A stretch of DNA of 64,000 nt from Marinomonas spartinae (GTDB lineage: Bacteria; Pseudomonadota; Gammaproteobacteria; Pseudomonadales; Marinomonadaceae): assembly GCF_900089775.1 (NCBI RefSeq), contig NZ_FLOB01000002.1, forward strand, positions 682,001-746,000, given 5' to 3'. The position numbers and the translations under genes were made by a program. The notes beneath the pieces were generated by a model. It was given only the letters and a program-made list of their open reading frames with translations, did no database searches and was not told where the DNA came from. Below, one piece after another: positions 55,290 through 64,000 of the stretch (its first letter is position 1; each line of letters begins with the position of its first letter).

Positions 55290-57767
55290 ATGCTTAACGA
55301 TGAAGGATGGGTTAAATCGACATGTGCTTATTGTGGGGTTGGCTGTGGTATAGAAGCTCGTCCTATGATAACTGGAAAACTCGATATCCGAGGAGATAAA
55401 GATCATCCATCCAACCACGGTAAGTTATGCACGAAAGGCATTGCGTTGGGGGATACCGTCATCGAGGATGGCCGTTTGTTAATGCCAAAAATGAAGGTCG
55501 ATAAACAATGGCAGGAAACGGATTGGGATACAGCGTTGGATCAGGTGGCTCAGCAGTTTTCCAAAACAGTAGCGGAGTTCGGTCCAGATTCTGTGGCCTT
55601 TTATGTCTCGGGTCAGCTTTTGACTGAGGATTATTACGTCGCCAATAAATTGCTTAAAGGCTTTATTGGTACCAGTAATATTGATAGTAATTCTAGGCTC
55701 TGCATGGCCTCGTCTGTGGTTGGTCATAAGCGTGCATTTGGCATGGACACTGTTCCTGTGTGCTATGACGACATTGAGCTTGCTGAGCTGGTTATTTTAG
55801 TTGGCTCTAATTTGGCTTGGTGCCATCCTGTTTTATACCAGCGATTACGTGTTGCCAAACAAGCTAATCCTAATTTAGTCGTGGTGGTGATTGACCCACG
55901 TCGTAATGAGAGTTGTGAAATTGCAGACCTGCATTTGGCATTAAATCCAGGGGCGGACGTGGCCTTGTTTAATGGCTTATTGCACTATCTTTCTAAAACG
56001 CAACAGCTTGATGCCTCCTTTATCGCTGACCATACAAACCACTTTTCCGAAGCGCTGGAGGCCGCATTACAAGAAGGCGATGTGTCTTATATTACTGGCT
56101 TGGATGAGCAGACATTGGCAGGCTTTTACGAGACGTTTGCGAAGACGGATAAGGTCTTAACGATTTATTCCCAAGGGGTAAATCAGTCCACTCAAGGCTC
56201 AGATAAAGTGAACAGTATTATTAACTGCCATCTCGCTATGGGCAAAATAGGTGTGCCTGGTTGTGGGCCGTTTTCCGTGACGGGTCAACCGAATGCAATG
56301 GGGGGACGAGAAGTAGGGGCGTTAGCGAATACGTTAGTCGCACACATGGAGTTTGACAACCCTAAAGATAGGGAGGCCGTGGCAACATTTTGGCAGACTC
56401 AGCGTCTTGCCTCCAAGCCGGGTCTAAAGGCGGTTGATATGTTCGATGCGCTCGCCTCCGGCAAAATTAAAGCGATTTGGATTATGGCGACAAATCCTGT
56501 CGTCAGCTTGCCTAATAGTGCGAAAATCAAACAAGCATTATTGGATTGTCCTTTGGTTGTGGTGTCTGATTGCATCGCAGATACTGCAACCACACGTTGT
56601 GCCGATATAGTATTGCCCGCGCAAGGGTGGAGTGAGAAATCGGGCACTGTTACCAACTCAGAACGTCGCATATCAAGGCAGCGTCGTCTTATGGCCAGTC
56701 CGGGCCTCGCCAAACCGGATTGGTGGATTTTATCCCAAGTTGCCCAGCGTATGGGATTTAAAGAGGCTTTTGACTATCGCCATGAAGGCGATATTTTTCG
56801 TGAATATGCTCAGCTTACCGGGTTAAATAATGATTCTGGTCAGCGTGACTTAAATCTAACCGGATTGGCGAATGTGTCTGATGAAGAGTATCAATCTTTT
56901 CAACCACGGCAATGGCCTGTTATAGAAGACCAAGGTGTTTCTCAAAACCGGCGATTCTTTGAAGATAAACGTTTTTTTACAGCCAACCATCGGGCTAACT
57001 TTCTTGCCGTGCAGCACAGTGCGCCTAAAAACCCGTTATCCAAGGCCTTTCCTTTGGTACTTAATAGTGGCCGCACCAGAGACCAGTGGCATACCATGAC
57101 ACGCACAGGGTTGTCTTCTCGACTCGCTGAGCACACCCCTGAGCCTTATGTCTTGATTAATGCCAAGACTGCCGCCGCCTTTTCCCTTCATCCTGATGCG
57201 TTGGCCTGTATCCGTAATCAACATGGGAGCTGTTTTGCCCGTGTGGTGCTCAGTGAGTCAATGAGTGACAATGAGATCTTTATGCCAATCCATTGGAATG
57301 ATGTCACCGCTGCAAACAGCAAACCTTGTGTATTGATCGCAAGCGATACAGACCCTGTTTCAGGACAGCCGGAGTTTAAATACACCCCCGTGACTATTGC
57401 GCCTTTTATGGCTCAGACCAGCGCTCTTTTGATGCTTCGTCAGCCTGTTACATTTTCTCTGTCGGGCTATTGGTCCAGACAAAAAATCACCTCTGGCTAT
57501 CTCTATCACATTGCCAGTGAGTCTTCTTTAGAGGAGATCATCAAAGCGTTGGGCTTTTGTGATGGACAAACGATCCGTTTGAGCCATGAGAATGGAGACA
57601 TTCGAATGGGGTTTGACCAAGAGGGCATAATGAATCAGTTACTCGTGACCAAAACGGGAGCGCTTTCTAGGAATAAGATTAACGAACTGCGAGCACTCTT
57701 CGATAGGCAACCTAAAGCCAGAGCAATAGATGAACCATTGAGTACGATTCTCGCCATGCTTTGCTGA
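55290..57767 (+). CDS. nasA: Assimilatory nitrate reductase catalytic subunit NasA
   Basis: An 825-aa molybdopterin oxidoreductase that reduces nitrate to nitrite. The N-terminal [4Fe-4S] ligands are CAYCGVGCGIEARP (C-x2-C-x3-C) and HGKLCTKG. Molybdopterin-binding parts follow (NIDSNSRLCMASSVVGHKRAFG; PGCGPFSVTGQPNAMGGREVG). The C-terminal molybdopterin dinucleotide domain contains LVLNSGRTRDQWHTMTRTGL. The last 90 residues have no paired cysteines, so the extra [2Fe-2S] domain of some NasA proteins is absent. No nasB/nasC reductase gene is adjacent, so a ferredoxin or a distant reductase likely supplies electrons. The ATG at 55290 follows AGAAGGA. Confidence 0.93.
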   Translation: MLNDEGWVKSTCAYCGVGCGIEARPMITGKLDIRGDKDHPSNHGKLCTKGIALGDTVIEDGRLLMPKMKVDKQWQETDWDTALDQVAQQFSKTVAEFGPDSVAFYVSGQLLTEDYYVANKLLKGFIGTSNIDSNSRLCMASSVVGHKRAFGMDTVPVCYDDIELAELVILVGSNLAWCHPVLYQRLRVAKQANPNLVVVVIDPRRNESCEIADLHLALNPGADVALFNGLLHYLSKTQQLDASFIADHTNHFSEALEAALQEGDVSYITGLDEQTLAGFYETFAKTDKVLTIYSQGVNQSTQGSDKVNSIINCHLAMGKIGVPGCGPFSVTGQPNAMGGREVGALANTLVAHMEFDNPKDREAVATFWQTQRLASKPGLKAVDMFDALASGKIKAIWIMATNPVVSLPNSAKIKQALLDCPLVVVSDCIADTATTRCADIVLPAQGWSEKSGTVTNSERRISRQRRLMASPGLAKPDWWILSQVAQRMGFKEAFDYRHEGDIFREYAQLTGLNNDSGQRDLNLTGLANVSDEEYQSFQPRQWPVIEDQGVSQNRRFFEDKRFFTANHRANFLAVQHSAPKNPLSKAFPLVLNSGRTRDQWHTMTRTGLSSRLAEHTPEPYVLINAKTAAAFSLHPDALACIRNQHGSCFARVVLSESMSDNEIFMPIHWNDVTAANSKPCVLIASDTDPVSGQPEFKYTPVTIAPFMAQTSALLMLRQPVTFSLSGYWSRQKITSGYLYHIASESSLEEIIKALGFCDGQTIRLSHENGDIRMGFDQEGIMNQLLVTKTGALSRNKINELRALFDRQPKARAIDEPLSTILAMLC

Positions 57768-57786
57768 TAGTATATCGAAAGTGAGA

Positions 57787-58140
57787 TTATACCAGAACTT
57801 GTCGTGTATTCGCTATATAGTGGTGGATCTGAGCTTCAATGTCCGGATCAATCATGTTGTCAGGGCGACAGTGATTTGGGCAAGCCAGATGTGGTGTTGT
57901 ACCAAAAAGTCGGCAAATTAGCGGGCGTTCGTCGTAAACTTCACAACCATTTTCCCCTAAGTGTACGCAGTTAAAATGTGCTAAGGCGGCGTCGTGTTCT
58001 GCCTCTGTTTTTTCCGGGAGGCGTGACATTTCTTCCGAGGATGCCGTGACAGGACCGCAGCAGTCATGGCAGCCAGGTTTGCATGCAAACGAAGGGATGT
58101 TCTCGCGTAGTTTGGCAATAATATTGCGATTATCTATCAT
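57787..58140 (-). CDS. YkgJ-family cysteine cluster protein
   Basis: A 117-aa protein with the metal-chelating pattern of YkgJ-like proteins: FACKPGCHDCCGPVTAS, then FNCVHLGENGCEVYDERPLICRLFG and HLACPNHC. The ten cysteines suit binding of zinc or an iron-sulfur cluster. The biochemical role is unknown. It converges tightly with nasA (19 bp between stops), with no visible terminator between them. A link to nitrate reductase maturation is possible but unsupported. Confidence 0.85.
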   Translation of the reverse strand: MIDNRNIIAKLRENIPSFACKPGCHDCCGPVTASSEEMSRLPEKTEAEHDAALAHFNCVHLGENGCEVYDERPLICRLFGTTPHLACPNHCRPDNMIDPDIEAQIHHYIANTRQVLV

Positions 58141-58355
58141 GGTGTGGTTATCCGATTTACTGTTTTTTTATTGGTCAAGTTTAGCGCTTAACTCAGTGCT
58201 TTGTACTTGCTTTATAAGCGGCTTTATCCATTTGATTATTGGTGTCATTTATCACTATAAAATACATGGTAACTTGGCACTATAAAAGACATGATAGAGC
58301 TTGCTGTTGTTAGCGGTATTAATGGTTTAGCTGAATATTCTTTGAGTTGAGGTTT

Positions 58356-59810
58356 ATGCATATATTTGAAGTATTGTTTAGGTGGGTTGACTTCCATTTT
58401 GTCACGATCATTGTGGTTTTGCATGTCAGTTTATCGATTATGACATCATTGCATGTCCTTTTGTTTAAGGAGAACGAACGTACATCGCTAGCTTGGATTG
58501 GTCTTGTTATATTATCGCCCGTTGTGGGCAGCTTGTTTTATTGGTTGTTTGGGATCAATCGTATCAAGCGCTTGGCGCGAAAGGAGCACCCGCAAACCCT
58601 TAAACAAGATTTTCGTCCAGAAGAAAAGACGGTAGATTTCCATCAGCTCCCAGCAAACTGGCATTCTGCTATCGTTGCTGGGTATGCCATTCACCCTGTT
58701 AATTATGTTGCGGGAAATAGAGTGGCGCCACTCATCAATGGTGAGATGGCTTATCCAGCTATGATTGAGTCCATTGACCGTGCACAGCATTATATTGTTT
58801 TATCCAGCTATATCTTTGATTATGACTCTCTTGGACATCAGTTTGTTGATGCGCTAGCCAAAGCCCATGAGCGGGGGGTTATCGTCAATGTGTTATTGGA
58901 TGGGGTTGGCATTGGTTACAGTTGGCATAAGTCAGATAGAGCTCTTAAAAAACGCGGGGTTAAAACAGCGCGCTTTTTACCCGCTATCTCGCTGACCAGT
59001 ACGCGATTTATTAACCTAAGGAATCACCGAAAAATATTGTGTGTCGATGGGGCAGAAGCATATATCGGTGGTATGAACGTCAGTAAAGATAACTTGGTGA
59101 TGTCATCGAAGCATCCTATTGATGACATCCATTTTAAAGTGACTGGCCCTGTTATTGATCAAATTAGCCAAGTTTTTATCGAAGATTGGTTCTTTGCAAC
59201 TGGCGAGTTAATTGAGTTTCCTTTGTATTGTCCAGATACGCAAACGTCAAGGGGCGACAAACCCGTTATTGCCCGAGTGGTTCAAGATGGACCAGATGAA
59301 TACCATGATAGAATACATTGGACGTTAATAAGCGCAATCGGTTGTGCCCAAAAAAGCGTTAAGGTTATGACGCCTTATTTTATCCCAGACCAAACCTTGA
59401 TGACGTCTCTTCATGCGGCAGCACTGCGCGGTGTCTTGGTTGAAATCATTGTACCTGAACACAGTAATATTCCATTTATCGACTGGGTAATGGAAGCAAA
59501 TTTCTCTAGAATTATGGAGCATGGAATACGAATCTATAAAAACAAGCGGCCTTTTGATCACAGTAAAATAGTCATGATTGATGATATATGGTCGTTTATA
59601 GGCTCGACAAATTGGGACGCGAGAAGTTTAGAGTTTAATTTCGAAATTAATTTAGAGTGCTTTGATGTGGGGCTAAATAAGCAGTTAACAGAGTTCTTTC
59701 TGCAAAAGAAACAGAATGCATCTCTGGTTACTGAGAATGATGTTAGAGCTGTGCCGAGTTATAAAAAAGTTCGAAATAATTTGGTTCGTTTATTTTCACC
59801 TTACCTGTGA
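58356..59810 (+). CDS. cls: Cardiolipin synthase
   Basis: A 484-aa phospholipase D-superfamily synthase. Two N-terminal membrane segments (about 15-35 and 45-65, IGLVILSPVVGSLFYWLFGI) precede two HKD motifs: NHRKILCVDGAEAYIGGMNV and DHSKIVMIDDIWSFIGSTNW, each HxKx4D. It transfers a phosphatidyl group between two phosphatidylglycerols at the inner membrane. The length is typical of ClsA-type enzymes (about 485 aa). The ATG at 58356 follows GAGG closely; an in-frame TTG lies three codons upstream. The EEP-domain gene follows 37 bp later on the same strand. Confidence 0.93.
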   Translation: MHIFEVLFRWVDFHFVTIIVVLHVSLSIMTSLHVLLFKENERTSLAWIGLVILSPVVGSLFYWLFGINRIKRLARKEHPQTLKQDFRPEEKTVDFHQLPANWHSAIVAGYAIHPVNYVAGNRVAPLINGEMAYPAMIESIDRAQHYIVLSSYIFDYDSLGHQFVDALAKAHERGVIVNVLLDGVGIGYSWHKSDRALKKRGVKTARFLPAISLTSTRFINLRNHRKILCVDGAEAYIGGMNVSKDNLVMSSKHPIDDIHFKVTGPVIDQISQVFIEDWFFATGELIEFPLYCPDTQTSRGDKPVIARVVQDGPDEYHDRIHWTLISAIGCAQKSVKVMTPYFIPDQTLMTSLHAAALRGVLVEIIVPEHSNIPFIDWVMEANFSRIMEHGIRIYKNKRPFDHSKIVMIDDIWSFIGSTNWDARSLEFNFEINLECFDVGLNKQLTEFFLQKKQNASLVTENDVRAVPSYKKVRNNLVRLFSPYL

Positions 59811-59847
59811 GACATTAATAGCACGATTTCTACAAGGCTAATATTTC

Positions 59848-60627
59848 ATGATGAAAAGTCGTTATCGAAAAATAGAATCCCTAAAGGTAATGGGGAGTGC
59901 ATCGAAAGCGGTAATGGGGCCAAACATTGACGTGCTATTATGGAATGTTTTTAAGTGCCGAAGAGAGGGATGGCAAGAAGACTTCCAGACACTCATTCAT
60001 GACAAAGATTTGGTACTCTTACAAGAAGCCGTTTTTAATTCTCCATTCGATGTGATCTTCAGTCAGTCGACTCAACATCAATGGATTATGGCGCGCAGTT
60101 TTAAAAATCTGCAAACTAGCATCGAAACAGGGATTAAAACGGGGTCATCCGTCACTGCTAATAAACATTTTTGTTCTGCTTCTCCCTATAGTGAGCCGAT
60201 AACGAAAACCAAAAAAATGCTATTGGCGACGGAGTATCCGATTACCAGTGCCGAGAGCTCTTTTCTAGAGTCTTCGTTGCTGGTAGTGAATACCCATATT
60301 ATAAACTTTGTTTCTTTGAGAAAGTTTAAAACGCATTTGGATCAAGTTTTTCAAGTCTTAAAACATCATAATGGGCCGATTATATTGGCTGGTGACTTTA
60401 ATACTTGGAATGGAAAAAGATTAGCGTATTTTAATAGCCTAGCGATGTCTCTTTTTTTAGAGGAAGTTAAGTTGATACGTCAGCCAAGGCTAAGCCATTT
60501 TTTTAAACATCTCGATCATGTTTATTGTCGTGGCTTAGACGTGGTGGATGTGCATGTGCATACAGATATTCATTCATCGGATCATTTTCCCATCAGCCTG
60601 TCGCTAAAAATAGTAGCGTCTAGATAA
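59848..60627 (+). CDS. Endonuclease/exonuclease/phosphatase (EEP) family protein
   Basis: A 259-aa protein of the EEP fold. Catalytic landmarks are LLWNVFKCRREGW (Asn), LVLLQEAVF (metal Glu), VVNTHIINF, ILAGDFNTWNGKR (Asp/Asn) and the closing HSSDHFPISLSL (Asp-His pair). There is no signal peptide, so it should act in the cytoplasm. The substrate could be DNA, a phosphodiester lipid headgroup or a phosphoinositide-like compound. Placement 37 bp after cardiolipin synthase suggests a possible link with phospholipid metabolism, but that rests only on adjacency. Confidence 0.85.
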   Translation: MMKSRYRKIESLKVMGSASKAVMGPNIDVLLWNVFKCRREGWQEDFQTLIHDKDLVLLQEAVFNSPFDVIFSQSTQHQWIMARSFKNLQTSIETGIKTGSSVTANKHFCSASPYSEPITKTKKMLLATEYPITSAESSFLESSLLVVNTHIINFVSLRKFKTHLDQVFQVLKHHNGPIILAGDFNTWNGKRLAYFNSLAMSLFLEEVKLIRQPRLSHFFKHLDHVYCRGLDVVDVHVHTDIHSSDHFPISLSLKIVASR

Positions 60628-60715
60628 CGCCATGAAGTGATAATGAGTAAAGGCATGGGCAATACTGTAAATAAAAATAGTAATCCTACGGCAGACTGGC
60701 AAGAAGAGTATTGGT

Positions 60716-62398
60716 GTGGCAATGAGTAATAAGCAATATCTTTTTTTTCAAGGTGTGTTACCGGTCAAATGGGCTCAATTCCCTCAAGAAGTGATGGCTG
60801 GATTGACGCTGGCCGCCCTCGCTATCCCTGAAGTGATGGGGTATACGCAAATTGCAGGCGTACCCGTGGTGGCAGGGCTCTACACTATGTTACTACCAAT
60901 GTTTTTATTTGCCCTTTTTGGTTCTTCCCGCCAACTGGTGGTTGGGGCCGATTCCGCAACGGCTGCTATGTTGGCAACGGCGTTAGCAGGCATTGCCGTG
61001 GTTGGGTCACCGGAGTATTTAGCGTTAGCAGGAGTGTTGGCCTTAATGGTTGGCGTTATGTTATTGGTTGCTCGTGTTTTTAATCTGGGAATGTTGGCCA
61101 ATTTTCTGTCAAGAACGGTGCTTATTGGGTTTTTAACTGGAGTTGGAATCCAAGTCTCTTTAGGTCAGATTGCCGGTATGCTAGGAATGCAGGCGGGTGG
61201 GATCGGTAGCTTGTATCACACATTGCTTCATTGGTCGAGATTGGAAAGTGCCAACATTGATAGCATGGTTGTTGCTATTGCCACCTTGGTGGTGATCCTC
61301 AGCTTACGACGAGTATCTAGACGTATACCAGGGACCTTGATTGCGGTGGTTGGTGCGATATTGGCTAGTTGGTTATTGGATTTGCAAGGTTACGGGATTC
61401 AATCTCTTGGTACGGTTCCCAGTGGTTTGCCCCGTTTGAGTTGGCCAGATGCCTCACTTAGTTGGCAAACATTTGAGGCTCTTATTCCGCCTGCTTTTGC
61501 TATGTTCATTGTCATTATCGCACAAAGTGCCGCGACATCTAGAGCTTATGCCGCTCGGCATGGAGAAAGTGTCAATGATAACGGTGATTTAATTGGTCTA
61601 GGGGCGGCTAATATCGGTGCGGCTCTTTCGGGATCATTTGTGGTCAATGGTAGTCCCACCAAAACTCAAATGGTCGACAGTGCGGGAGGTCGAAGCCAGC
61701 TGGTCCATCTGATTACGGCAGCGATCGTTGCCATCGTATTATTACTACTGACTGCTCCTTTAACCTATTTGCCCCAAGCAACTTTGTCTGCAGTGGTGTT
61801 TCTTATTGGGGTTGAACTGATCGACATAAAAGGAATGCGCACTATATTATCTGAACGTCCTTGGGAGTTTTGGGTTGCTTTGATTACCGCATTGGTTGTT
61901 GTTTTATGGGGGGTAGAGCAGGGGATTTTACTCGCTATTGCCCTTTCCTTATTAGTTCATACTCGTCATGGCTATCAGCCCCATAATAGTGTGGTTGTTC
62001 CTTCTGATCATGGCCGCTGGCGTGCGGTTGCTTTGGATAAGAACGCACAGCTAGCGCCTGGGTTGCTTGTCTATCGCTTTACCCACAGCATGTATTACGC
62101 GAACGCGTCATACATGCGTCATCAGATTATGTATTTAGTCACCCGTGCTCAGCCTTCATTGCAGTGGTTTTGTATTGATGCTGGAGCCGTGGATGATGTC
62201 GATTTTACATCTGCAAAAACCCTACTGTCTCTCTCTGAAGAGTTGCAAACGTTGGCAATACGTTTGGTGTTTGCGGAAGTTACAGAAAACGTCCGTTCGG
62301 AACTTGATCGTTCTGGAGTAACTCAGTTGATTGGTGCTGATGCCTACCATGAGACGGTTGCCGATGTTGTTGATGCATTTCGAAAACGCGCTAAGTAG
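60716..62398 (+). CDS. SulP-family anion transporter with STAS domain
   Basis: A 560-aa SulP protein. The membrane domain (about 10-410) has 12-14 segments with LAALAIPEVMGYTQIAGVPVVAGLYTMLLPMF near the start (in order) and the conserved GSFVVNGSPTKTQMVDSAGGRSQL. The C-terminal STAS domain (about 440-555) has QWFCIDAGAVDDVDFTSAKTLLSL. Family members carry sulfate, bicarbonate or dicarboxylates; the substrate here is unknown. AAGAAGAG gives best spacing to GTG 60716, with an ATG two codons on. It is a single gene. Confidence 0.9.
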   Translation: MAMSNKQYLFFQGVLPVKWAQFPQEVMAGLTLAALAIPEVMGYTQIAGVPVVAGLYTMLLPMFLFALFGSSRQLVVGADSATAAMLATALAGIAVVGSPEYLALAGVLALMVGVMLLVARVFNLGMLANFLSRTVLIGFLTGVGIQVSLGQIAGMLGMQAGGIGSLYHTLLHWSRLESANIDSMVVAIATLVVILSLRRVSRRIPGTLIAVVGAILASWLLDLQGYGIQSLGTVPSGLPRLSWPDASLSWQTFEALIPPAFAMFIVIIAQSAATSRAYAARHGESVNDNGDLIGLGAANIGAALSGSFVVNGSPTKTQMVDSAGGRSQLVHLITAAIVAIVLLLLTAPLTYLPQATLSAVVFLIGVELIDIKGMRTILSERPWEFWVALITALVVVLWGVEQGILLAIALSLLVHTRHGYQPHNSVVVPSDHGRWRAVALDKNAQLAPGLLVYRFTHSMYYANASYMRHQIMYLVTRAQPSLQWFCIDAGAVDDVDFTSAKTLLSLSEELQTLAIRLVFAEVTENVRSELDRSGVTQLIGADAYHETVADVVDAFRKRAK

Positions 62399-62728
62399 AT
62401 GGCCTTTCTTCTAACCTTCGCTTTTTTCACAAGTTACTATTGATAAATCTTGTAAAAAATAAGTTTTTTCGTGCTTATTTTGACTGGAAAGATCTTTTCT
62501 CTGGGAGAAAAGTGGATTTTGTCTAAAAGAAACCGTTTTTGTATTTTTCATTTTCATTTTTTTTTCTTTTTTTTAGCTGGCTTTGGTTTCGATCTGTCCT
62601 CACACTACGCCAATAAGTGTTGATTTAAAAAAGAAATATTAAAAAATCTAATTTCTGTTATGAATTTATTTAATATCTTTTCCTTTTAAGTTAAGTTTTT
62701 TTATCTGATCGTATTGAAGGATAATGTC
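62399..62728. other. Intergenic region, AT-rich
   Basis: 330 bp without a gene between the SulP gene and the second lpxO, dominated by T-runs (62555-62575). A CTCTGGGAGAA hairpin-like patch lies near 62495-62515, weak. AAGGA is the ribosome binding site of the lpxO copy. Confidence 0.5.
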
Positions 62729-63628
62729 ATGGGGTTGGCTGTTTTACTGATTTTCATATTGTGTGGAATATATGTTCAAAATCGTGGGGTTGTACAGCAT
62801 CAAAGGTTGAAACGGAAAATTACTGATCATTCAAATCTGTTAGCACCGATTAATTGCTTGTTTTACTTGTTTTCACGAGTAAAAAAAACGCCTTATATTA
62901 GTGTTAATGAGTTCCCCGAGCTTAAAGTAGTCGATGAGAACTGGCAAATGATCCGTGATGAGGCGTTGAAACTTAATGAGGCTGCGCAAATTAAAGCCTC
63001 TGATGATTTGGATGATTTGGGCTTTAACTCCTTCTTTCGCACGGGGTGGAAGCGTTTTTATTTGAAGTGGTACGGCACTGATCTAAAGTCCGCTATGGAG
63101 CTTTGTCCGAAGACTGTTGCGCTTTTATCGGGTATTCCAAGTGTGAAAGGGGGCATGTTTGCCATGTTGCCGCCTGGGGCAAGATTGGGTGAGCATAGAG
63201 ATCCGTATGCTGGGTCTTTTCGTTATCATCTTGGGTTGGTAACCCCTAACTCCGACGATTGCTATATTGTAGTGGACGGGGAAAAATACTCATGGCGAGA
63301 TGGTGAATCCGTTATGTTTGACGAAACCTATATTCATCATGCTGAGAATAAAACAGACCATAATAGGATTGTGCTTTTTCTCGATGTTAAACGTCCTGTT
63401 ACTTTCTTTTTAGTTGATTGGTTCAATCAGTTTTTGTCTTATACATTATTGGCGGCTTCCGCGACTAAAAATGTTAAAGGAGATAAAGTTGGTGTTTTAA
63501 ATAAAGCATTCCACTATTTGTATAAAGCGCGTAATTGGGTGAGAAAGCTAAAAGGCGTCAATAAACCTCTATACTATTTTGTTCAGTATGGTATTTATCT
63601 CGGCTTAATTTACCTGTTATTTTTCTAG
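62729..63628 (+). CDS. lpxO: LpxO-like aspartyl/asparaginyl beta-hydroxylase, copy 2
   Basis: A 299-aa paralogue of the protein at 40290-41192, about three quarters identical by eye. The membrane anchor MGLAVLLIFILCGIYVQNRG, the metal-binding HRDPYAGSFRYHLGLVTP and DETYIHHAENKTDHNRIV are conserved, so both copies should be catalytically competent 2-oxoglutarate dioxygenases. The start ATG 62729 matches that of copy 1. Two LpxO proteins may prefer different acyl chains of lipid A or be expressed under different conditions. A terminator follows. Confidence 0.85.
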   Translation: MGLAVLLIFILCGIYVQNRGVVQHQRLKRKITDHSNLLAPINCLFYLFSRVKKTPYISVNEFPELKVVDENWQMIRDEALKLNEAAQIKASDDLDDLGFNSFFRTGWKRFYLKWYGTDLKSAMELCPKTVALLSGIPSVKGGMFAMLPPGARLGEHRDPYAGSFRYHLGLVTPNSDDCYIVVDGEKYSWRDGESVMFDETYIHHAENKTDHNRIVLFLDVKRPVTFFLVDWFNQFLSYTLLAASATKNVKGDKVGVLNKAFHYLYKARNWVRKLKGVNKPLYYFVQYGIYLGLIYLLFF

Positions 63629-63635
63629 TTGTTTG

Positions 63636-63670
63636 GCAAGAGGTTCTAGGCCTCTTGCTGTCTTCTTTAT
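63636..63670 (+). terminator. Terminator of the second lpxO
   Basis: GCAAGAGG (63636-63643) and CCTCTTGC (63651-63658) form a perfect 8-bp stem with a 7-nt loop, followed by TGTCTTCTTT. It begins 8 bp after the stop codon. Confidence 0.75.
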
Positions 63671-63996
63671 GCTGTTAATAGCTTGTCTAGGTGTTGCAGC
63701 CGATTAGTGATCTCTCTTCTGTCTAAATCGATTAGTGGGCGCTGTTTTAGGCTATGTTCGATCATGCGTTTTTGATGGTCGATAAAAGACCAGTGGCTTG
63801 AATCGGTTGCCTGCTCTGCAATATGAATCAGTCCCTCTAATTGACGCAAACTGATGGCCAGACAAGTTTGTGAGTGTTGTCGTATTTGATCAAAGGCAAT
63901 ACTGGCAAGGTTATGGAATGAAGTGACTTTATAGCAAACGCGTTCAAGGTTATCTTCATCACAGGCATAGCCTTTTGGAAAGGTCTTTTGTGTCAT
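63667..63996 (-). CDS. Hypothetical protein (109 aa)
   Basis: I do not recognise this 109-aa protein. It is mainly helical and charged (HNLASIAFDQIRQHSQTCLAI; ISLRQLEGLIHIAEQATDSS; REITNRLQHLDKLLTA), with no membrane segment. The start ATG is 5 bases from the window edge, so its ribosome binding site and upstream partner are not visible; a longer form starting beyond the edge cannot be ruled out. It converges with the second lpxO, whose terminator touches its 3' end. Confidence 0.6.
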   Translation of the reverse strand: MTQKTFPKGYACDEDNLERVCYKVTSFHNLASIAFDQIRQHSQTCLAISLRQLEGLIHIAEQATDSSHWSFIDHQKRMIEHSLKQRPLIDLDRREITNRLQHLDKLLTA

Positions 63997-64000
63997 ATCA

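Overview
The window looks like chromosome from a marine gammaproteobacterium of the Oceanospirillales, most like Marinomonas. The main reason is the dimethylsulfoniopropionate (DMSP) locus at the left edge: a DddD-type CoA-transferase/lyase divergent from a BCCT transporter and an iron-type alcohol dehydrogenase, the layout known for Marinomonas. BtsS/BtsR, FadH, LpxO, PrpBCD and NirBD/NasA proteins of gammaproteobacterial type agree. Base composition is moderate, with AT-richer accessory stretches. All family calls rest on motifs and remembered family sequences; no search was run.

Layout. 1-6.5 kb: DMSP uptake and cleavage (dddB partial, dddT, a universal stress protein, dddD) and a tautomerase. 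6.5-12 kb: a small unknown gene, a ten-copy octanucleotide repeat and a two-gene RND efflux pump. 12-16.4 kb: methylcitrate cycle prpBCD behind a GntR repressor with two palindromic operators. 16.4-24.1 kb: an accessory region. It holds dispersed hairpin repeats, a five-cassette integron array without an integrase (HNH-like, HEPN-like, Imm41-like, GNAT, GFA), a DUF6795-like/lipase pair, and a lone sixth cassette. The array and the lone cassette are each headed by a copy of the same leader of about 330 bp. 24.2-27.6 kb: a TRAP transporter and a GNAT protein. 27.7-32 kb: BtsS/BtsR pyruvate-type two-component system and a CstA/BtsT carrier, with BtsR-type direct repeats before the carrier.

32-48 kb is framed by two inverted paralogous modules, each an AraC regulator divergent from an ornithine cyclodeaminase-family gene, a RidA gene and an FAD amine oxidase gene. 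A 48-bp intergenic box is conserved between them. Inside the frame are a DUF2165 membrane protein, a TetR-fadH divergon, an LpxO, a soluble chemoreceptor and an amino acid permease. 48-50 kb: a secreted phytase-like esterase and an outer-membrane barrel. 50.5-57.8 kb: nitrate/nitrite assimilation (narK-nirD-nirB divergent from nasA). 57.8-64 kb: YkgJ-like protein, cardiolipin synthase, an EEP nuclease/phosphatase, a SulP transporter, a second LpxO and a small unknown gene.

Working together: DddT imports DMSP and DddD forms 3-hydroxypropionyl-CoA plus dimethyl sulfide. DddB-type enzymes oxidise the C3 product, and the methylcitrate cycle can take any propionyl-CoA formed. The amine modules plausibly oxidise an amine or amino acid (oxidase), clear the imine (RidA) and reduce a cyclic imine (cyclodeaminase family), with the APC permease supplying substrate. 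The region reads as a generalist marine heterotroph's set of uptake and catabolic operons, interrupted by one horizontally assembled cassette region.
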